A stretch of DNA of 64,000 nt from Alphaproteobacteria bacterium (GTDB lineage Bacteria > Pseudomonadota > Alphaproteobacteria > Caulobacterales > Caulobacteraceae): contig JAHJOO010000066.1 of the NCBI GenBank assembly GCA_018820275.1, positions 217,206-281,205 of the forward strand. Direction: 5' to 3'. Made by a program: the position numbers and the translations under genes. Under the pieces are notes generated by a model. It made no database searches. It had not been told where the DNA came from and saw nothing but the letters and a program-made list of their open reading frames with translations. Positions 1-13,248 of this stretch are shown in pieces; within the stretch, counting starts at the first letter, position 1; each line of letters begins with the position of its first letter.

Positions 1-984
1 CAGGTCGACCAGGACGATGTGGCTGTCGGTGCCGCCGGAAACCACCGCAAGGCCGCGTTCGATCAGGACGGCGGCCAGGGCGCGGGCATTGGTCACGACC
101 TGCTGCGCATAGGCCTTGAACTCCGGCTTCAGCGCCTCGCCGAAGGCCACGGCCTTGGCCGCGATGACGTGCTCCAGCGGCCCGCCCTGCAGGCCGGGGA
201 AGACCGCCGAGTTGATCTTCTTGCCCAGCTCCACGTCGTTGGACAGGATCATGCCGCCGCGCGGGCCGCGCAGGGTCTTGTGCGTGGTCGTGGTGCACAC
301 GTGGGCGTGGGGGATGGGGCTGTCGTAGGCGCCGCCGGCGATCAGGCCGGCATAGTGCGCCATGTCGACCATCAGATACGCGCCCACCTCGTCGGCGATC
401 TCGCGGAACCGCCGGAAGTCGATCTGGCGCGAATAGGCCGAGGCGCCGGCGATGATCAGCTTCGGCTTTTCGGTCCGGGCCATCTCGGCGACGTGGTCGT
501 AGTCGATCAGGTGATCGTCCTCGCGCACCTTGTAGGTGACGGGCCGGAACCACTTGCCCGACTGGTTGGCGGGGCTGCCGTGGGTCAGGTGCCCGCCGGC
601 GGCCAGGTCCATGCCGAGGAAGGTGTCGCCGGGCTGCAGCAGGCTGAGGAAGACGGCCTGGTTGGCCTGGGCGCCCGAGTGCGGCTGGACGTTGGCGAAG
701 GCGCAGCCGAACAGCTCCTTCGCGCGGTCGCGGGCCAGGTCCTCGGTGACGTCCACGTATTCGCAGCCGCCGTAGTAGCGGCGGCCCGGATAGCCCTCGG
801 CGTATTTGTTGGTCAGGACCGAGCCCTGCGCCTGCAGCACCGCCTTCGAGACGATGTTCTCGGACGCGATCAGCTCGATCTGTTCCTGCTGGCGGCCCAG
901 CTCGCCCTGGATGCCCTTGAAGATTTCCGGATCGGCGGCGGCCAGATCGGTCGAGAAGAAGGCGTCGCGGGCGGAGGCGGTCAC
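1..984 (-). CDS. glyA: Serine hydroxymethyltransferase (C-terminus beyond window)
   Basis: This enzyme interconverts serine and glycine with tetrahydrofolate and PLP and supplies one-carbon units in the cytoplasm. Reading the minus strand from a GTG at 984 gives 328 residues with family hallmarks: the early IELIASEN block, [13 protein letters not shown], the QPHSGAQAN region, and [15 protein letters not shown], whose lysine forms the Schiff base with PLP. The family is usually about 420-435 residues, so roughly the last 100 lie off the left edge. GTG is chosen because the reading frame upstream of it has no better start and the N-terminus matches family length. gatB lies upstream on the same strand, 83 bp away. 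Confidence 0.96.
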   Translation of the reverse strand, partial: MTASARDAFFSTDLAAADPEIFKGIQGELGRQQEQIELIASENIVSKAVLQAQGSVLTNKYAEGYPGRRYYGGCEYVDVTEDLARDRAKELFGCAFANVQPHSGAQANQAVFLSLLQPGDTFLGMDLAAGGHLTHGSPANQSGKWFRPVTYKVREDDHLIDYDHVAEMARTEKPKLIIAGASAYSRQIDFRRFREIADEVGAYLMVDMAHYAGLIAGGAYDSPIPHAHVCTTTTHKTLRGPRGGMILSNDVELGKKINSAVFPGLQGGPLEHVIAAKAVAFGEALKPEFKAYAQQVVTNARALAAVLIERGLAVVSGGTDSHIVLVDL

Positions 985-1067
985 GGGCGGGATCCTGGGG
1001 AGAAATCGACGGTCAGGCTTTCTAGGCCCGGCCGCCCTTCACCACAACATCTTGCGCCTGCGGCCGA

Positions 1068-2570
<1,503 letters not shown>

Positions 2571-2668
2571 GGGCGCTGAGATAGCGTCACGCGCGACGAA
2601 GGGGAACATTCGTCTTGAGCCCGTCGCATATCCGCGCTCATTCTGGGGACCTCATCGGAGGGATCACC

Positions 2669-2983
2669 ATGACCAAATTCGCCGCCGCCTTCGCCGCCGT
2701 CGCCCTTCTGGCCGGGGCCGCGCCCGCCGCCCAGGCCCTGCCGGCCGTGCCCGCCGTGCAGGACGCCAAGCCGAACATCGGCTGGACCATCGGCGAGCTG
2801 CTGGAGAACGAGAAGTCCGCCGCCGTGCTGGAGAAGCATGTGCCCGGGATCAGCGACCATCCGGCCCGCCCGCAGTTCGAGGGCATGACGCTGGAGGAGG
2901 TCGCGCCGCTGTCCAACGGCGAACTGACCCAGGAGATGATTGACGCCATCGACGCCGATCTGAAGGCCCTGCCGGCCGACTGA
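2669..2983 (+). CDS. Small secreted protein of unknown function
   Basis: This 104-residue protein starts at ATG 2669 behind a good ribosome site (GGAGGGA at about 2656). An upstream ATG at 2615 would put 18 residues before the signal peptide and is rejected. Residues 1-22 form a clear Sec signal peptide (MTKFAAAFAAVALLAGAAPA). The mature part carries IGELLENEKSAAVLEKHVPG and a following MTLEEVAPLS segment. This resembles the short helical module (DUF1858-like) found at the ends of some secreted hydrolases, but here it stands alone. Its stop abuts the stop of convergent pgm with no spacer. Function unknown. Confidence 0.72.
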   Translation: MTKFAAAFAAVALLAGAAPAAQALPAVPAVQDAKPNIGWTIGELLENEKSAAVLEKHVPGISDHPARPQFEGMTLEEVAPLSNGELTQEMIDAIDADLKALPAD

Positions 2984-4618
2984 TCAGCCGGTGACGACCG
3001 AGGGGGCTTGCCGATCCAGCAGCCCCCCGACGTCGCCGAACTCGCGCGACGCCGCCGACAGGGCGTCGAGGTCCGCCGTCGGATCGGCGTCGGCGCGGTC
3101 GGGCGGCAGGTAGGTCTCCAGATAGACCCGCAGCGTCGCACCGGACGATCCCGTGCCCGAAAGGCGGAAGGTGATCCGCGCGTCGGGGGTCAGCAGGACC
3201 CGCACGCCCTGCGCGGCCGCGCCGGATCCGTCGACCGGGTCGACGTAGGCGAAATCGTCGGCCGAGACGACGCTGAACGGGCCGAGCGCCGCGCCCGCCG
3301 CCCCGTCCAGCCGCCCGCGCAGGGACGCCATGAAGGCCTCGGCCGGGCCGGTTTCGAGACCCTCGTAGTCCTCGCGGCGGTAGGCGTCGCGACCGAACCG
3401 GGCCCAGTGGCCCTGCACGAGGTCCCGCACGCCGGCGCCCTCGGCGGCCAGCAGGTTCAGCCAGAACAGCACCGCCCACAGGCCGTCCTTTTCCCGGACG
3501 TGGGTCGAGCCCGTGCCGAAGCTCTCCTCGCCGCACAGGGTGATGCGGCCCGCGTCCATCAGGCTGACGAACCATTTCCAGCCCGTCGGCGTCTCGAAAC
3601 AGTCCACGCCCAGCGCCCGCGCGACGCGGTCCGCCGCCCGCGCCGTGGGCATCGACCGCGCCACGCCGGCCACGCCGCCGGCATAGGCCGGCACGCGGTC
3701 CGCCAGCGCCGTCAGGATCGCCAGACTGTCGCCGGGCGAAACGACGAAGCCGCCGGGGCCGACGATCATGTTGCGGTCGCCGTCGCCGTCGGATGCGGCG
3801 CCGAAGTCCAAGGCGTCGGGCCCGGTCATGGCGGCCATCAGCTCCGGCGCGTGGTCGGGGTGAGGGTCCGGATGGCCGCCGCCGAAGTCGGGCAGCGGCG
3901 TCGCGTTGATCACCGTCCCCTTCGGCGCGCCCAGGCGCCGCTCGAACAGCTCGGTCGCATAGGGGCCGGTGACGGCGTGCATGGCGTCGAACCGCATGCG
4001 GAAGCCCGAGGCCAGGAGCCTCCGGATGCCCGGGAAGTCGAACAGGCTCTCCATCAGGTCGGCGTAGTCGGCCACCGGATCGATCACCTCGACGATGCAG
4101 TCGCCGATCCGGACCTCACCAAGCCGGTCAAGGTCGAGCGCCCCGGCGGTCTCGACGCGCCATTCCGTCAGCGCCTTCGAGCGCGCGAAGACGGCCTCGG
4201 TCAGGGCCTCGGGCGCCGGGCCGCCAGAGGCGGTGTTGTACTTGACCCCGAAGTCGCCGTCGGGGCCGCCGGGATTGTGGCTGGCCGACAGGATCACCGC
4301 GCCCTGGGCCCCGCCCATCCGGACCAGATGCGACGCGGCGGGCGTGGACAGCAGCGCGCCCTGCCCCACCCTGACCCGGGCATAGCCGGCCGCGGCGGCC
4401 ATGCGGATCACGGTTTCGGCGGCTTCGCGCCCGAAGAAGCGGCCGTCGCCGCCGACGATCAGGGTCGCGCCCGGCGCGGGCGGATCGCCGTCCAGGATCG
4501 CCTGGACGTAGGCGGGCAGATAGCCCGGCTCCCTGAACCGTCGCGTGGACTTGCGCAGGCCGGACGTGCCCGGCTTCTGGTCGTCGAAGGGCGTCACGGC
4601 GTGGACGGCGATGGGCAA
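2984..4618 (-). CDS. pgm: Alpha-D-phosphoglucomutase
   Basis: The enzyme interconverts glucose-1-phosphate and glucose-6-phosphate, linking glycolysis with polysaccharide precursors. The frame holds all four active-site elements: the phosphoserine loop LSASHNPGG, the metal-binding DGDGDRN, the sugar-specificity loop CGEESFGTGS, and the phosphate-binding RLSGTGSSGATLR near the C-terminus. The N-terminal TPFDDQKPGTSGLRKSTRRF is typical of the eukaryote-like PGM branch. The start is taken as TTG at 4618, about 8 bases after a GGGAG site, giving 544 residues, the usual length. A GTG nine codons downstream is the alternative. The longer open frame upstream is low-complexity shadow. Confidence 0.94.
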   Translation of the reverse strand: MPIAVHAVTPFDDQKPGTSGLRKSTRRFREPGYLPAYVQAILDGDPPAPGATLIVGGDGRFFGREAAETVIRMAAAAGYARVRVGQGALLSTPAASHLVRMGGAQGAVILSASHNPGGPDGDFGVKYNTASGGPAPEALTEAVFARSKALTEWRVETAGALDLDRLGEVRIGDCIVEVIDPVADYADLMESLFDFPGIRRLLASGFRMRFDAMHAVTGPYATELFERRLGAPKGTVINATPLPDFGGGHPDPHPDHAPELMAAMTGPDALDFGAASDGDGDRNMIVGPGGFVVSPGDSLAILTALADRVPAYAGGVAGVARSMPTARAADRVARALGVDCFETPTGWKWFVSLMDAGRITLCGEESFGTGSTHVREKDGLWAVLFWLNLLAAEGAGVRDLVQGHWARFGRDAYRREDYEGLETGPAEAFMASLRGRLDGAAGAALGPFSVVSADDFAYVDPVDGSGAAAQGVRVLLTPDARITFRLSGTGSSGATLRVYLETYLPPDRADADPTADLDALSAASREFGDVGGLLDRQAPSVVTG

Positions 4619-4727
4619 GCGCGGCTCCCGGCGGCGTTCATGGACGCGGGCCCAACGCGCGCGGGCGCGTCGGGCTCCGTTCGGGCTTCGCAGATGGGGA
4701 CGCGGGCCACAACCCGCGCGAGGGTCG

Positions 4728-4850
4728 TCAGGCGATGGGGGCCGTGACCCAGCCGATGGCCCCCGCCGCCCCCACTGCGGCGACGACGACGGCGACGCCG
4801 ATGATGACCCGGGCGTGACGACCCAAAGCCCCGACAATGCTGATGAACAT
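4728..4850 (-). CDS. Possible 40-residue single-pass membrane protein
   Basis: An ATG at 4850 follows a GGAG about 9 bases upstream and opens a 40-codon frame. It encodes a basic start (MFISIVGALGRHAR), then one hydrophobic helix of about 20 residues rich in Val and Ala, then GWVTAPIA and a stop. It sits between pgm and the RNA methyltransferase on the same strand. The composition is what a small membrane protein would show, but such frames also arise by chance in GC-rich DNA. I do not recognise a family. Confidence 0.4.
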   Translation of the reverse strand: MFISIVGALGRHARVIIGVAVVVAAVGAAGAIGWVTAPIA

Positions 4851-4927
4851 GGCACCCAACTCCCCGGACGCCGCATCTCCGCCACATTCCGCGCCGGGCA
4901 TCAAGGTGTACAAAGGGTTAAGAAGCT

Positions 4928-5722
4928 TCACGGCTGCGTGATCTCGTGCAGGGCGACGGCGGCCGCCGTGGCGACGTTCAGCGAATCGAAGCCGTCGCGC
5001 ATGTCGATCCGGACGCTGCGCAGGCTGGCGATCACCCCGGGCGGCAGACCGGGCCCCTCGGTCCCGACCACCAGGGCGCGCCGCGCCGGCGTCTCGAGCC
5101 CCCTCAACCGCTCGCCGCCCGCGGGACTGAGCGCCAGACATTCGACGTCGCGGGTCTGCAGCTCGGCCAGCACGGCCTCCAGCGGGCCGCCGCGCACGAT
5201 CGGGAGGGCGAGGGTCGCGCCCACGGCGACGCGCAGCGCCTTGCGGTAGAAGGGATCGCAGCAGCGGTCGTCCAGCACGACGGCGTCGACGCCGAAGGCC
5301 GCCGCATTGCGCATCAGGGCGCCCATGTTGTCGTGATTGCCGACGCCGCCGACGACCAGCAACGTCTTCGGACCCGGGCCGACCGCGTCGGCGAGGGGGA
5401 CCGGCGCGGGCACGCGGCCGAGCGCCAGGATGCCCCGATGCAGAGGGAAGCCGGCGATCGCGTCCAGCAGGCCCTGCGCCGCGACGTAGACGGGCGCCCG
5501 GTCGCCCAGCACCGCGCGGACGTCGGCCAGCCCCCCGGCCCGCCGTTCGTCGAGGAGCACCGATTCCACCGCGCAGCGGCTCGTCGGCGCCACGAGCGCC
5601 CGCAGGACGACCGCGCCCTCGGCGACGAACAGGCCCCGCCGCCCGATCAGGTCGCGCTCGCGCACGTCACGGAAGCCCGCGACGCGGGGATCCTCGAGGT
5701 CTTCGATCACGATGGGCGACAT
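4928..5722 (-). CDS. SpoU/TrmH-family RNA 2'-O-methyltransferase
   Basis: This 264-residue protein belongs to the SPOUT class of knotted methyltransferases that use SAM to methylate ribose 2'-OH in rRNA or tRNA. The three family motifs are visible: NHDNMGALMRNAAAFG around residues 128-143, VVGTEGPGLP around 218-227, and SLNVATAAAVALHE near the C-terminus. The N-terminal DPRVAGFRDVRERDL segment resembles the substrate-binding domain of TsnR/RlmB-type enzymes. The specific RNA target cannot be told from sequence. ATG 5722 is the only start that keeps this domain. It lies 70 bp from the divergent tRNA-Asn. Confidence 0.93.
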   Translation of the reverse strand: MSPIVIEDLEDPRVAGFRDVRERDLIGRRGLFVAEGAVVLRALVAPTSRCAVESVLLDERRAGGLADVRAVLGDRAPVYVAAQGLLDAIAGFPLHRGILALGRVPAPVPLADAVGPGPKTLLVVGGVGNHDNMGALMRNAAAFGVDAVVLDDRCCDPFYRKALRVAVGATLALPIVRGGPLEAVLAELQTRDVECLALSPAGGERLRGLETPARRALVVGTEGPGLPPGVIASLRSVRIDMRDGFDSLNVATAAAVALHEITQP

Positions 5723-5792
5723 GTCGGCGGATTTACCGTTGCGCGACGCGCGCGGCCACTGCTATGGAGCCGCCCTCCTGAGAGGGCCTCTG

Positions 5793-5868
5793 TTCCGCGG
5801 TAGCTCAGTGGTAGAGCAGCCGACTGTTAATCGGCTGGTCGTAGGTTCGAATCCTACCCGCGGAGCCA
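5793..5868 (+). tRNA. tRNA-Asn (anticodon GTT)
   Basis: The cloverleaf folds fully. The acceptor TCCGCGG (5793-5799) pairs with CCGCGGA (5858-5864), followed by G and an encoded CCA (5866-5868). The anticodon stem GCCGA/TCGGC carries the loop CTGTTAA with anticodon GTT at 5826-5828. The T arm contains GGTTCGAATCC. Everything to the left is core metabolism and everything to the right is accessory DNA ending in conjugation genes, so the 3' end of this tRNA is the likely integration site of the element. Confidence 0.97.
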
Positions 5869-6259
5869 CTTGGCTGTCTAGTGCGTTGTTTTCTTTCAGA
5901 TTTCTTTTCTGAATGATGGCTTACCCACCAGGCTACCCACCAGGCAAACATCAACAGTCGCTCGGCTTCACCGGCTTTCAGTGCGTTTCAGCGCTCGAAC
6001 ACGGCACTCCTCGTGCACGATTTTTCAGCGGGGAAGCATGTCGGAATTGCCTCTCGGTCTGCAGGCAGGCGATCTGAGTCGACCGACTAGCCGGCAGACG
6101 CGGTCGTTTCATTCTGTTTTGGCATCTTCCCAAACGCGGGGACGGCACGACATCGTCGCTAAGGGGGTGCAGGGTCCCCAGGGCTTGGGTAGACAGGCGT
6201 TTCACGACTTCGGTCGGCGCAGGCCCCGGTCGCGCGGTCAATCAGCGAGAGGCTTAGAC
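5869..6259. other. Gene-free flank of tRNA-Asn, putative element end (attL side)
   Basis: This 391-bp stretch has no convincing gene on either strand. It is locally richer in A+T than its surroundings (TTTTCTTTCAGATTTC just after the tRNA). Junction DNA beside a tRNA often holds recombinase binding sites or the end of an integrase gene, but no integrase reading frame is visible here. The two short open frames crossing it show no protein-like features. The right part leads into the promoter region of the DUF4198 gene. Confidence 0.5.
5923..5946. repeat. Tandem 12-bp direct repeat beside tRNA-Asn
   Basis: ACCCACCAGGCT (5923-5934) is followed directly by ACCCACCAGGCA (5935-5946), matching at 11 of 12 positions. 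It lies 55 bp beyond the tRNA CCA. Short direct repeats at this distance from an attachment site are compatible with arm-type integrase or excisionase binding sites. That role is inference. Confidence 0.55.
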
Positions 6260-7051
6260 ATGAGAGCGCGTTCCACACTGGCTGCGGCCGTGGCTTTAAG
6301 CCTGTTCGGCGGGGCGGCGGTCGCCCACGACTTCTTTCTCGCGCCGGAGCGCTTCGTCGGGCCCGCTGGCCAGCCGCTGATTGTTCATGCAACCTCGTCG
6401 TCCGATTTCCCTGCCCTCAACATCGGTTCGCAGCCCACGCGCATCGCCGATCTTCAAGCTCTCGTTGCTGGCCGCCCCGCGGATGTCACGGTCACGGCTC
6501 AGCCCCAGTCTCTCCGTTTGACGGTGTCCAGCGAAAGTCAGGGAATGGCGTCGGTGACGCTGCAGACCATTTGGGGCGAAACGAGCTGGAGGCCGGACCA
6601 GGTCGACACCTATCTGGAGGAGCATCCCTTCAAGGCCGAAGAGGTTGCGACGGTGCGGCGTCTGCTGCCAGAAGGCGCGACACTCCAGATCCGGTCGCGC
6701 AGACTTGCCAAGACGCTTGTCTGTTTCCAGACGTGCACCCCGGCGGTGAACGGCGCTGGAGGGCTGGAAGTGGAGTTCCTTCCGGAGTTCGAGCCCGGCC
6801 GGACTGCTCCGACCCGCTTCCAGCTGGTCCGCAATGGTAATCCGATGTCGGCCCATCCGGTGACGATCAGGTTCGGTCAGGACCAACGCCGTGAGGTTCA
6901 AACCGATGGGAACGGCCGGCTCGAGCTACCCGAGGGCACTATAGGTCCCGTCATGCTGGTGGCCGCGACGCTTGACGCTCCGACCGAGGGCGGAGGACGT
7001 TTCACCACCAACAACGCAACACTGACGTTTGAAGTGGCAACGGACCGATAG
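6260..7051 (+). CDS. DUF4198-family periplasmic protein (metal-uptake associated)
   Basis: This 263-residue protein starts at ATG 6260, where the signal peptide begins (MRARSTLAAAVALSLFGGAAVA, residues 1-22). A longer in-frame opening from 5981 is rejected because its extra 93 residues are non-proteinlike. The mature N-terminus AHDFFLAPERFVGPAGQPL is the DUF4198 hallmark; its N-terminal histidine sits exactly where metal-binding proteins of this group ligate metal. DUF4198 proteins are often periplasmic partners of nickel or cobalt uptake. The C-terminal half looks like an Ig-like beta domain (TIRFGQDQRREVQTDGNGR). Two cysteines occur in LVCFQTCTP. It is the first gene inside the putative element; role inferred from family and neighbours. 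Confidence 0.83.
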   Translation: MRARSTLAAAVALSLFGGAAVAHDFFLAPERFVGPAGQPLIVHATSSSDFPALNIGSQPTRIADLQALVAGRPADVTVTAQPQSLRLTVSSESQGMASVTLQTIWGETSWRPDQVDTYLEEHPFKAEEVATVRRLLPEGATLQIRSRRLAKTLVCFQTCTPAVNGAGGLEVEFLPEFEPGRTAPTRFQLVRNGNPMSAHPVTIRFGQDQRREVQTDGNGRLELPEGTIGPVMLVAATLDAPTEGGGRFTTNNATLTFEVATDR

Positions 7052-7309
7052 ACTGTCGCGGCCAACGTTGCTTCGTCGGCAGCCGCCTACACCGGCGTTT
7101 GCAGGATGTCGCAAGCGTCGATGGGGGCGCTTTGCTGCGTTACGCCTTCGAGCTGCGGCTGTGCTCATCAGCCCGACTGGGACTGCGAAAGCCGTCTAAA
7201 ACCTCCCGTCCCAGCACAGTCTGCCACGGATAGTCCGACATCACATCCTAGCCGACCTAATCGATAGCAGACCTGGCGGAACGGCGCTCCCAAAGCCGCA
7301 CATCCGGCT

Positions 7310-8071
7310 TCACATGGCCATCGTGCCAGCTTGGCCGTATGTCATAATCGCCATCCACACCGCCATGGCGAGCATCATCAGGTTCTCGGTCAGCGACAAG
7401 AAGCCTAGCGGCACATTGCTGTCGCCGCCGACGCAGGCGCACTTCAGCTCGCGCTTGTCGATGTAGACGGCCTTGAACACCGAGACCGCGCCGATGCCGC
7501 CGATGAACAGGGCGACCGGGACCGACAGCCAGGTCAGCACCCCTGCCAACATCAGCGCCCCCGCTCCGAACTCGGCGAAGGGGTAGACCTTGCCGTAGGG
7601 CACCCAGCGTTTGGCCAACAGGTCGTAGTTCAGGAACATGGACGAGAAGCTCTCGATGTTCTGGAGCTTCAGCATGGCCAGCGCCATCATCGACAAGGCG
7701 ATGAACCACTCTCCGGCGCGGAGGGTCAGCGGCGTGCCGTAGACCGTCAGGCTGAGCATGGCCGCCATGACCGCCGTGGTCAGGAAGACGACCAGGACCG
7801 GCGTATAGGTCGTCGCCTTGGGGTCGCGCACTTTCAGTCCGAGAAAACGGCGCAGGTCGTCGTGACCTCCGATCCTCCGTCCGTCGATGAAAACTTGGGG
7901 CGTGGTCATGACCCCGTGTTCGGCCTTGAAGGCGTCCACCTGCTCGCGGGTGGTCAGCCAGTGGTCCTCGACCTTGTAGCCTCGGCTCTTCAACAGGTGA
8001 CGGGCTTTCAGCCCCCAGGGACAGGTGTGGTCGGGCATCACCATGCGGTGGATGGTGGCGGTCTTGCTCAT
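7310..8071 (-). CDS. Glutaredoxin-MauE/DoxX membrane fusion protein
   Basis: This 253-residue protein joins a glutaredoxin-like domain (residues 1-80) to a four-helix MauE/DoxX membrane domain (about 88-253). The glutaredoxin site is CPWG with a single Cys17, so it is monothiol, with the cis-proline strand TTPQVF. The membrane part keeps the family's cytoplasmic CACVGGDSNVPLG motif with Cys210 and Cys212. Such proteins are thought to move reducing equivalents across the membrane or deliver thiols. The gene is divergent from a MerR regulator and lies directly behind a mer-type operator-promoter, so it is probably the main metal-induced target. Substrate unknown. Confidence 0.84.
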   Translation of the reverse strand: MSKTATIHRMVMPDHTCPWGLKARHLLKSRGYKVEDHWLTTREQVDAFKAEHGVMTTPQVFIDGRRIGGHDDLRRFLGLKVRDPKATTYTPVLVVFLTTAVMAAMLSLTVYGTPLTLRAGEWFIALSMMALAMLKLQNIESFSSMFLNYDLLAKRWVPYGKVYPFAEFGAGALMLAGVLTWLSVPVALFIGGIGAVSVFKAVYIDKRELKCACVGGDSNVPLGFLSLTENLMMLAMAVWMAIMTYGQAGTMAM

Positions 8072-8104
8072 GTCGGCCTCCGTGATCTTCTCAATCCGAG
8101 GCGC

Positions 8105-8138
8105 ACTCCTTAAGTTCCGTATCGTGATACGGAGTCAA
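8105..8138 (-). promoter_or_regulatory. mer-type operator-promoter driving the glutaredoxin-MauE gene
   Basis: Read on the minus strand, TTGACT (-35, 8138-8133) and TAAGGA (-10, 8112-8107) are separated by 20 bp. The spacer holds an almost perfect dyad: TCCGTATC-GT-GATACGGA occupies 8116-8133 on the plus strand. Over-long spacers with a central dyad are the signature of MerR-activated promoters, and the layout closely resembles the classical mer operator. It lies between the divergent merR-like and glutaredoxin genes, only 2 bp from the regulator's ATG. Confidence 0.85.
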
Positions 8139-8140
8139 GC

Positions 8141-8566
8141 ATGAATGTTCGGACGATCGCGGGCTTGGCGCGCGAGGGCGGGGTTGGGGTCGAGACGGTG
8201 CGGTTCTATCAACGGCGCGGCCTGTTGCCGACGCCGGATCGCTGGTCGCGCGACGGCGGGGGCGCCGGCATCCGCCGCTATGGCGACGAGGACGTGCGCC
8301 GCCTCCAGTTCATTCGGTCGGCTCAAGTTGCGGGCTTCACGCTTGACCAGATCAAGGAGTTGCTCTCCCTCGACGCAGGCGAGGATCGGGTTCGCGCGCG
8401 GGAACTGGCCGCCGAACGGCTGACGGCGTTGACTCGAATCATCTCCGATCTGGAAGAGGCGCGCACGGCCTTGCGGCGTCTCGCTGACGCCTGTGCGTCT
8501 GAGGACAGTGGCCCCTGCCCTATCATTGCAGCGTTCCAGACCCTGCCGCCAACGGTGCGGGACTAA
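8141..8566 (+). CDS. MerR-family metal-responsive regulator lacking the first Hg cysteine
   Basis: This 141-residue protein has an N-terminal winged-helix domain (GVGVETVRFYQRRGLL, residues 14-29, then GIRRYGDEDVRRLQFI), a long dimerisation helix (about 80-115) and a C-terminal cysteine region ACASEDSGPCPIIAAF. Overall it resembles mercury-type MerR. Classical MerR binds mercury with three cysteines (82, 117 and 126 in Tn501 MerR). The latter two have counterparts (Cys118 and Cys126), but the stretch SLDAGEDRVRARE has no cysteine where the first should be. It may therefore sense another metal or thiol stress. It probably represses and activates the adjacent mer-type promoter. Confidence 0.9.
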   Translation: MNVRTIAGLAREGGVGVETVRFYQRRGLLPTPDRWSRDGGGAGIRRYGDEDVRRLQFIRSAQVAGFTLDQIKELLSLDAGEDRVRARELAAERLTALTRIISDLEEARTALRRLADACASEDSGPCPIIAAFQTLPPTVRD

Positions 8567-8682
8567 GGTCATGGCCGATCACCGGATGGCACCAACGTCA
8601 AACGCTTCCAGTGCGGCGAGTGCGTTGCATCCAGTCCGAGCGAGTTCGGTCGGCAGAGCGCCCACGTTGGCAAACCTGTCGC

Positions 8683-9142
8683 TCAGAAGAACGCCGTAAG
8701 ATTGAACGACGAGTAGGTCGTGTCCCTCGTCGCCGGCGCGTTAGGCGCCATCTCCAGGAAGCGGCCCTTCGCCAAATGAAGCACGCCGACCTCCAGCCTC
8801 AAGGCGTCGCGAACCAGCCAGTGACGCACGCGCCCCTCCAACTGGTGACCGGCGAAGGCGCCAGAGGCTCCACTCCCGTCGACCACCGAACTGGTCGAGA
8901 AGCTGTCCGTGCGGGACGCCAGCCAGAGCGGCCGATAGGCGATGAAGGCGTCGGACTTGGCCGTCGGCAACCACTCGATCCGCACGGCCGGCGACGACAG
9001 GTTGGCGCGGCCGACGGCGTTGTATAGGCCCGACGGGGCGATCTCGGCCCGGCGCATTCCATAAAGGGTGTCGAACCGCTCGTAGGTCTCGCCCGGCTTG
9101 TCGCCGCTGACCCAGTCGTAGCGCAGCGAGACCCTGGGCGAC
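8683..9142 (-). pseudogene. Remnant of an alginate-export-type outer-membrane porin (3' end only)
   Basis: The frame encodes about 150 residues that look like the C-terminal part of a porin of the alginate-export family: YDWVSGDKPGETYERFDTLY, then alternating strands (VRIEWLPTAKSDAFIAYRP), ending in SFNLTAFF with the terminal aromatic residue needed for outer-membrane assembly. Full-length members exceed 400 residues. The upstream part is absent: at about 9143 the frame runs into a different protein's gene in another frame. Residual sequence after a deletion is the simplest reading. The last in-frame ATG (9057) does not restore a working protein. Confidence 0.7.
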
Positions 9143-9317
9143 CCATCTCGGTCAGGCCGAAAACCGAGCCGATCCGGGTGGGGTCGACGCCATATTCAGC
9201 GGGCAGGACGACCGTGACCAGGGGGGCGGTCGCGATCACGGCGGCGACGCCGGTCGACTTCAGCAGTTTGCCGGTCGAGGGCAGTTCGGAGGCGTCCGGC
9301 TTTTGGGCGTTATACAT
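9143..9317 (-). pseudogene. Truncated transmembrane anchor protein
   Basis: ATG 9317 starts MYNAQKPDASELPSTGKLLK, followed by one hydrophobic helix and VVLPAEYGVDPTRIGSVFGL. This is the start of the small membrane-anchor protein commonly found beside HupE in czc clusters, which normally continues for well over 100 further residues. Homology stops after LTEMG near 9143. Beyond that, the same frame reads through the porin remnant out of frame (to 8799) and is meaningless. The protein, if made, is a chimera with a nonsense tail. It lies 15 bp after the hupE remnant. Confidence 0.68.
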
Positions 9318-9332
9318 GGGTCAAGTCTCCGG

Positions 9333-13248
<3,916 letters not shown>

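Noticed and set aside
5978..6241. Minus-strand 87-codon frame beside tRNA-Asn considered as an integrase fragment
   Set aside because: It contains none of the tyrosine or serine recombinase motifs and has no ribosome site.
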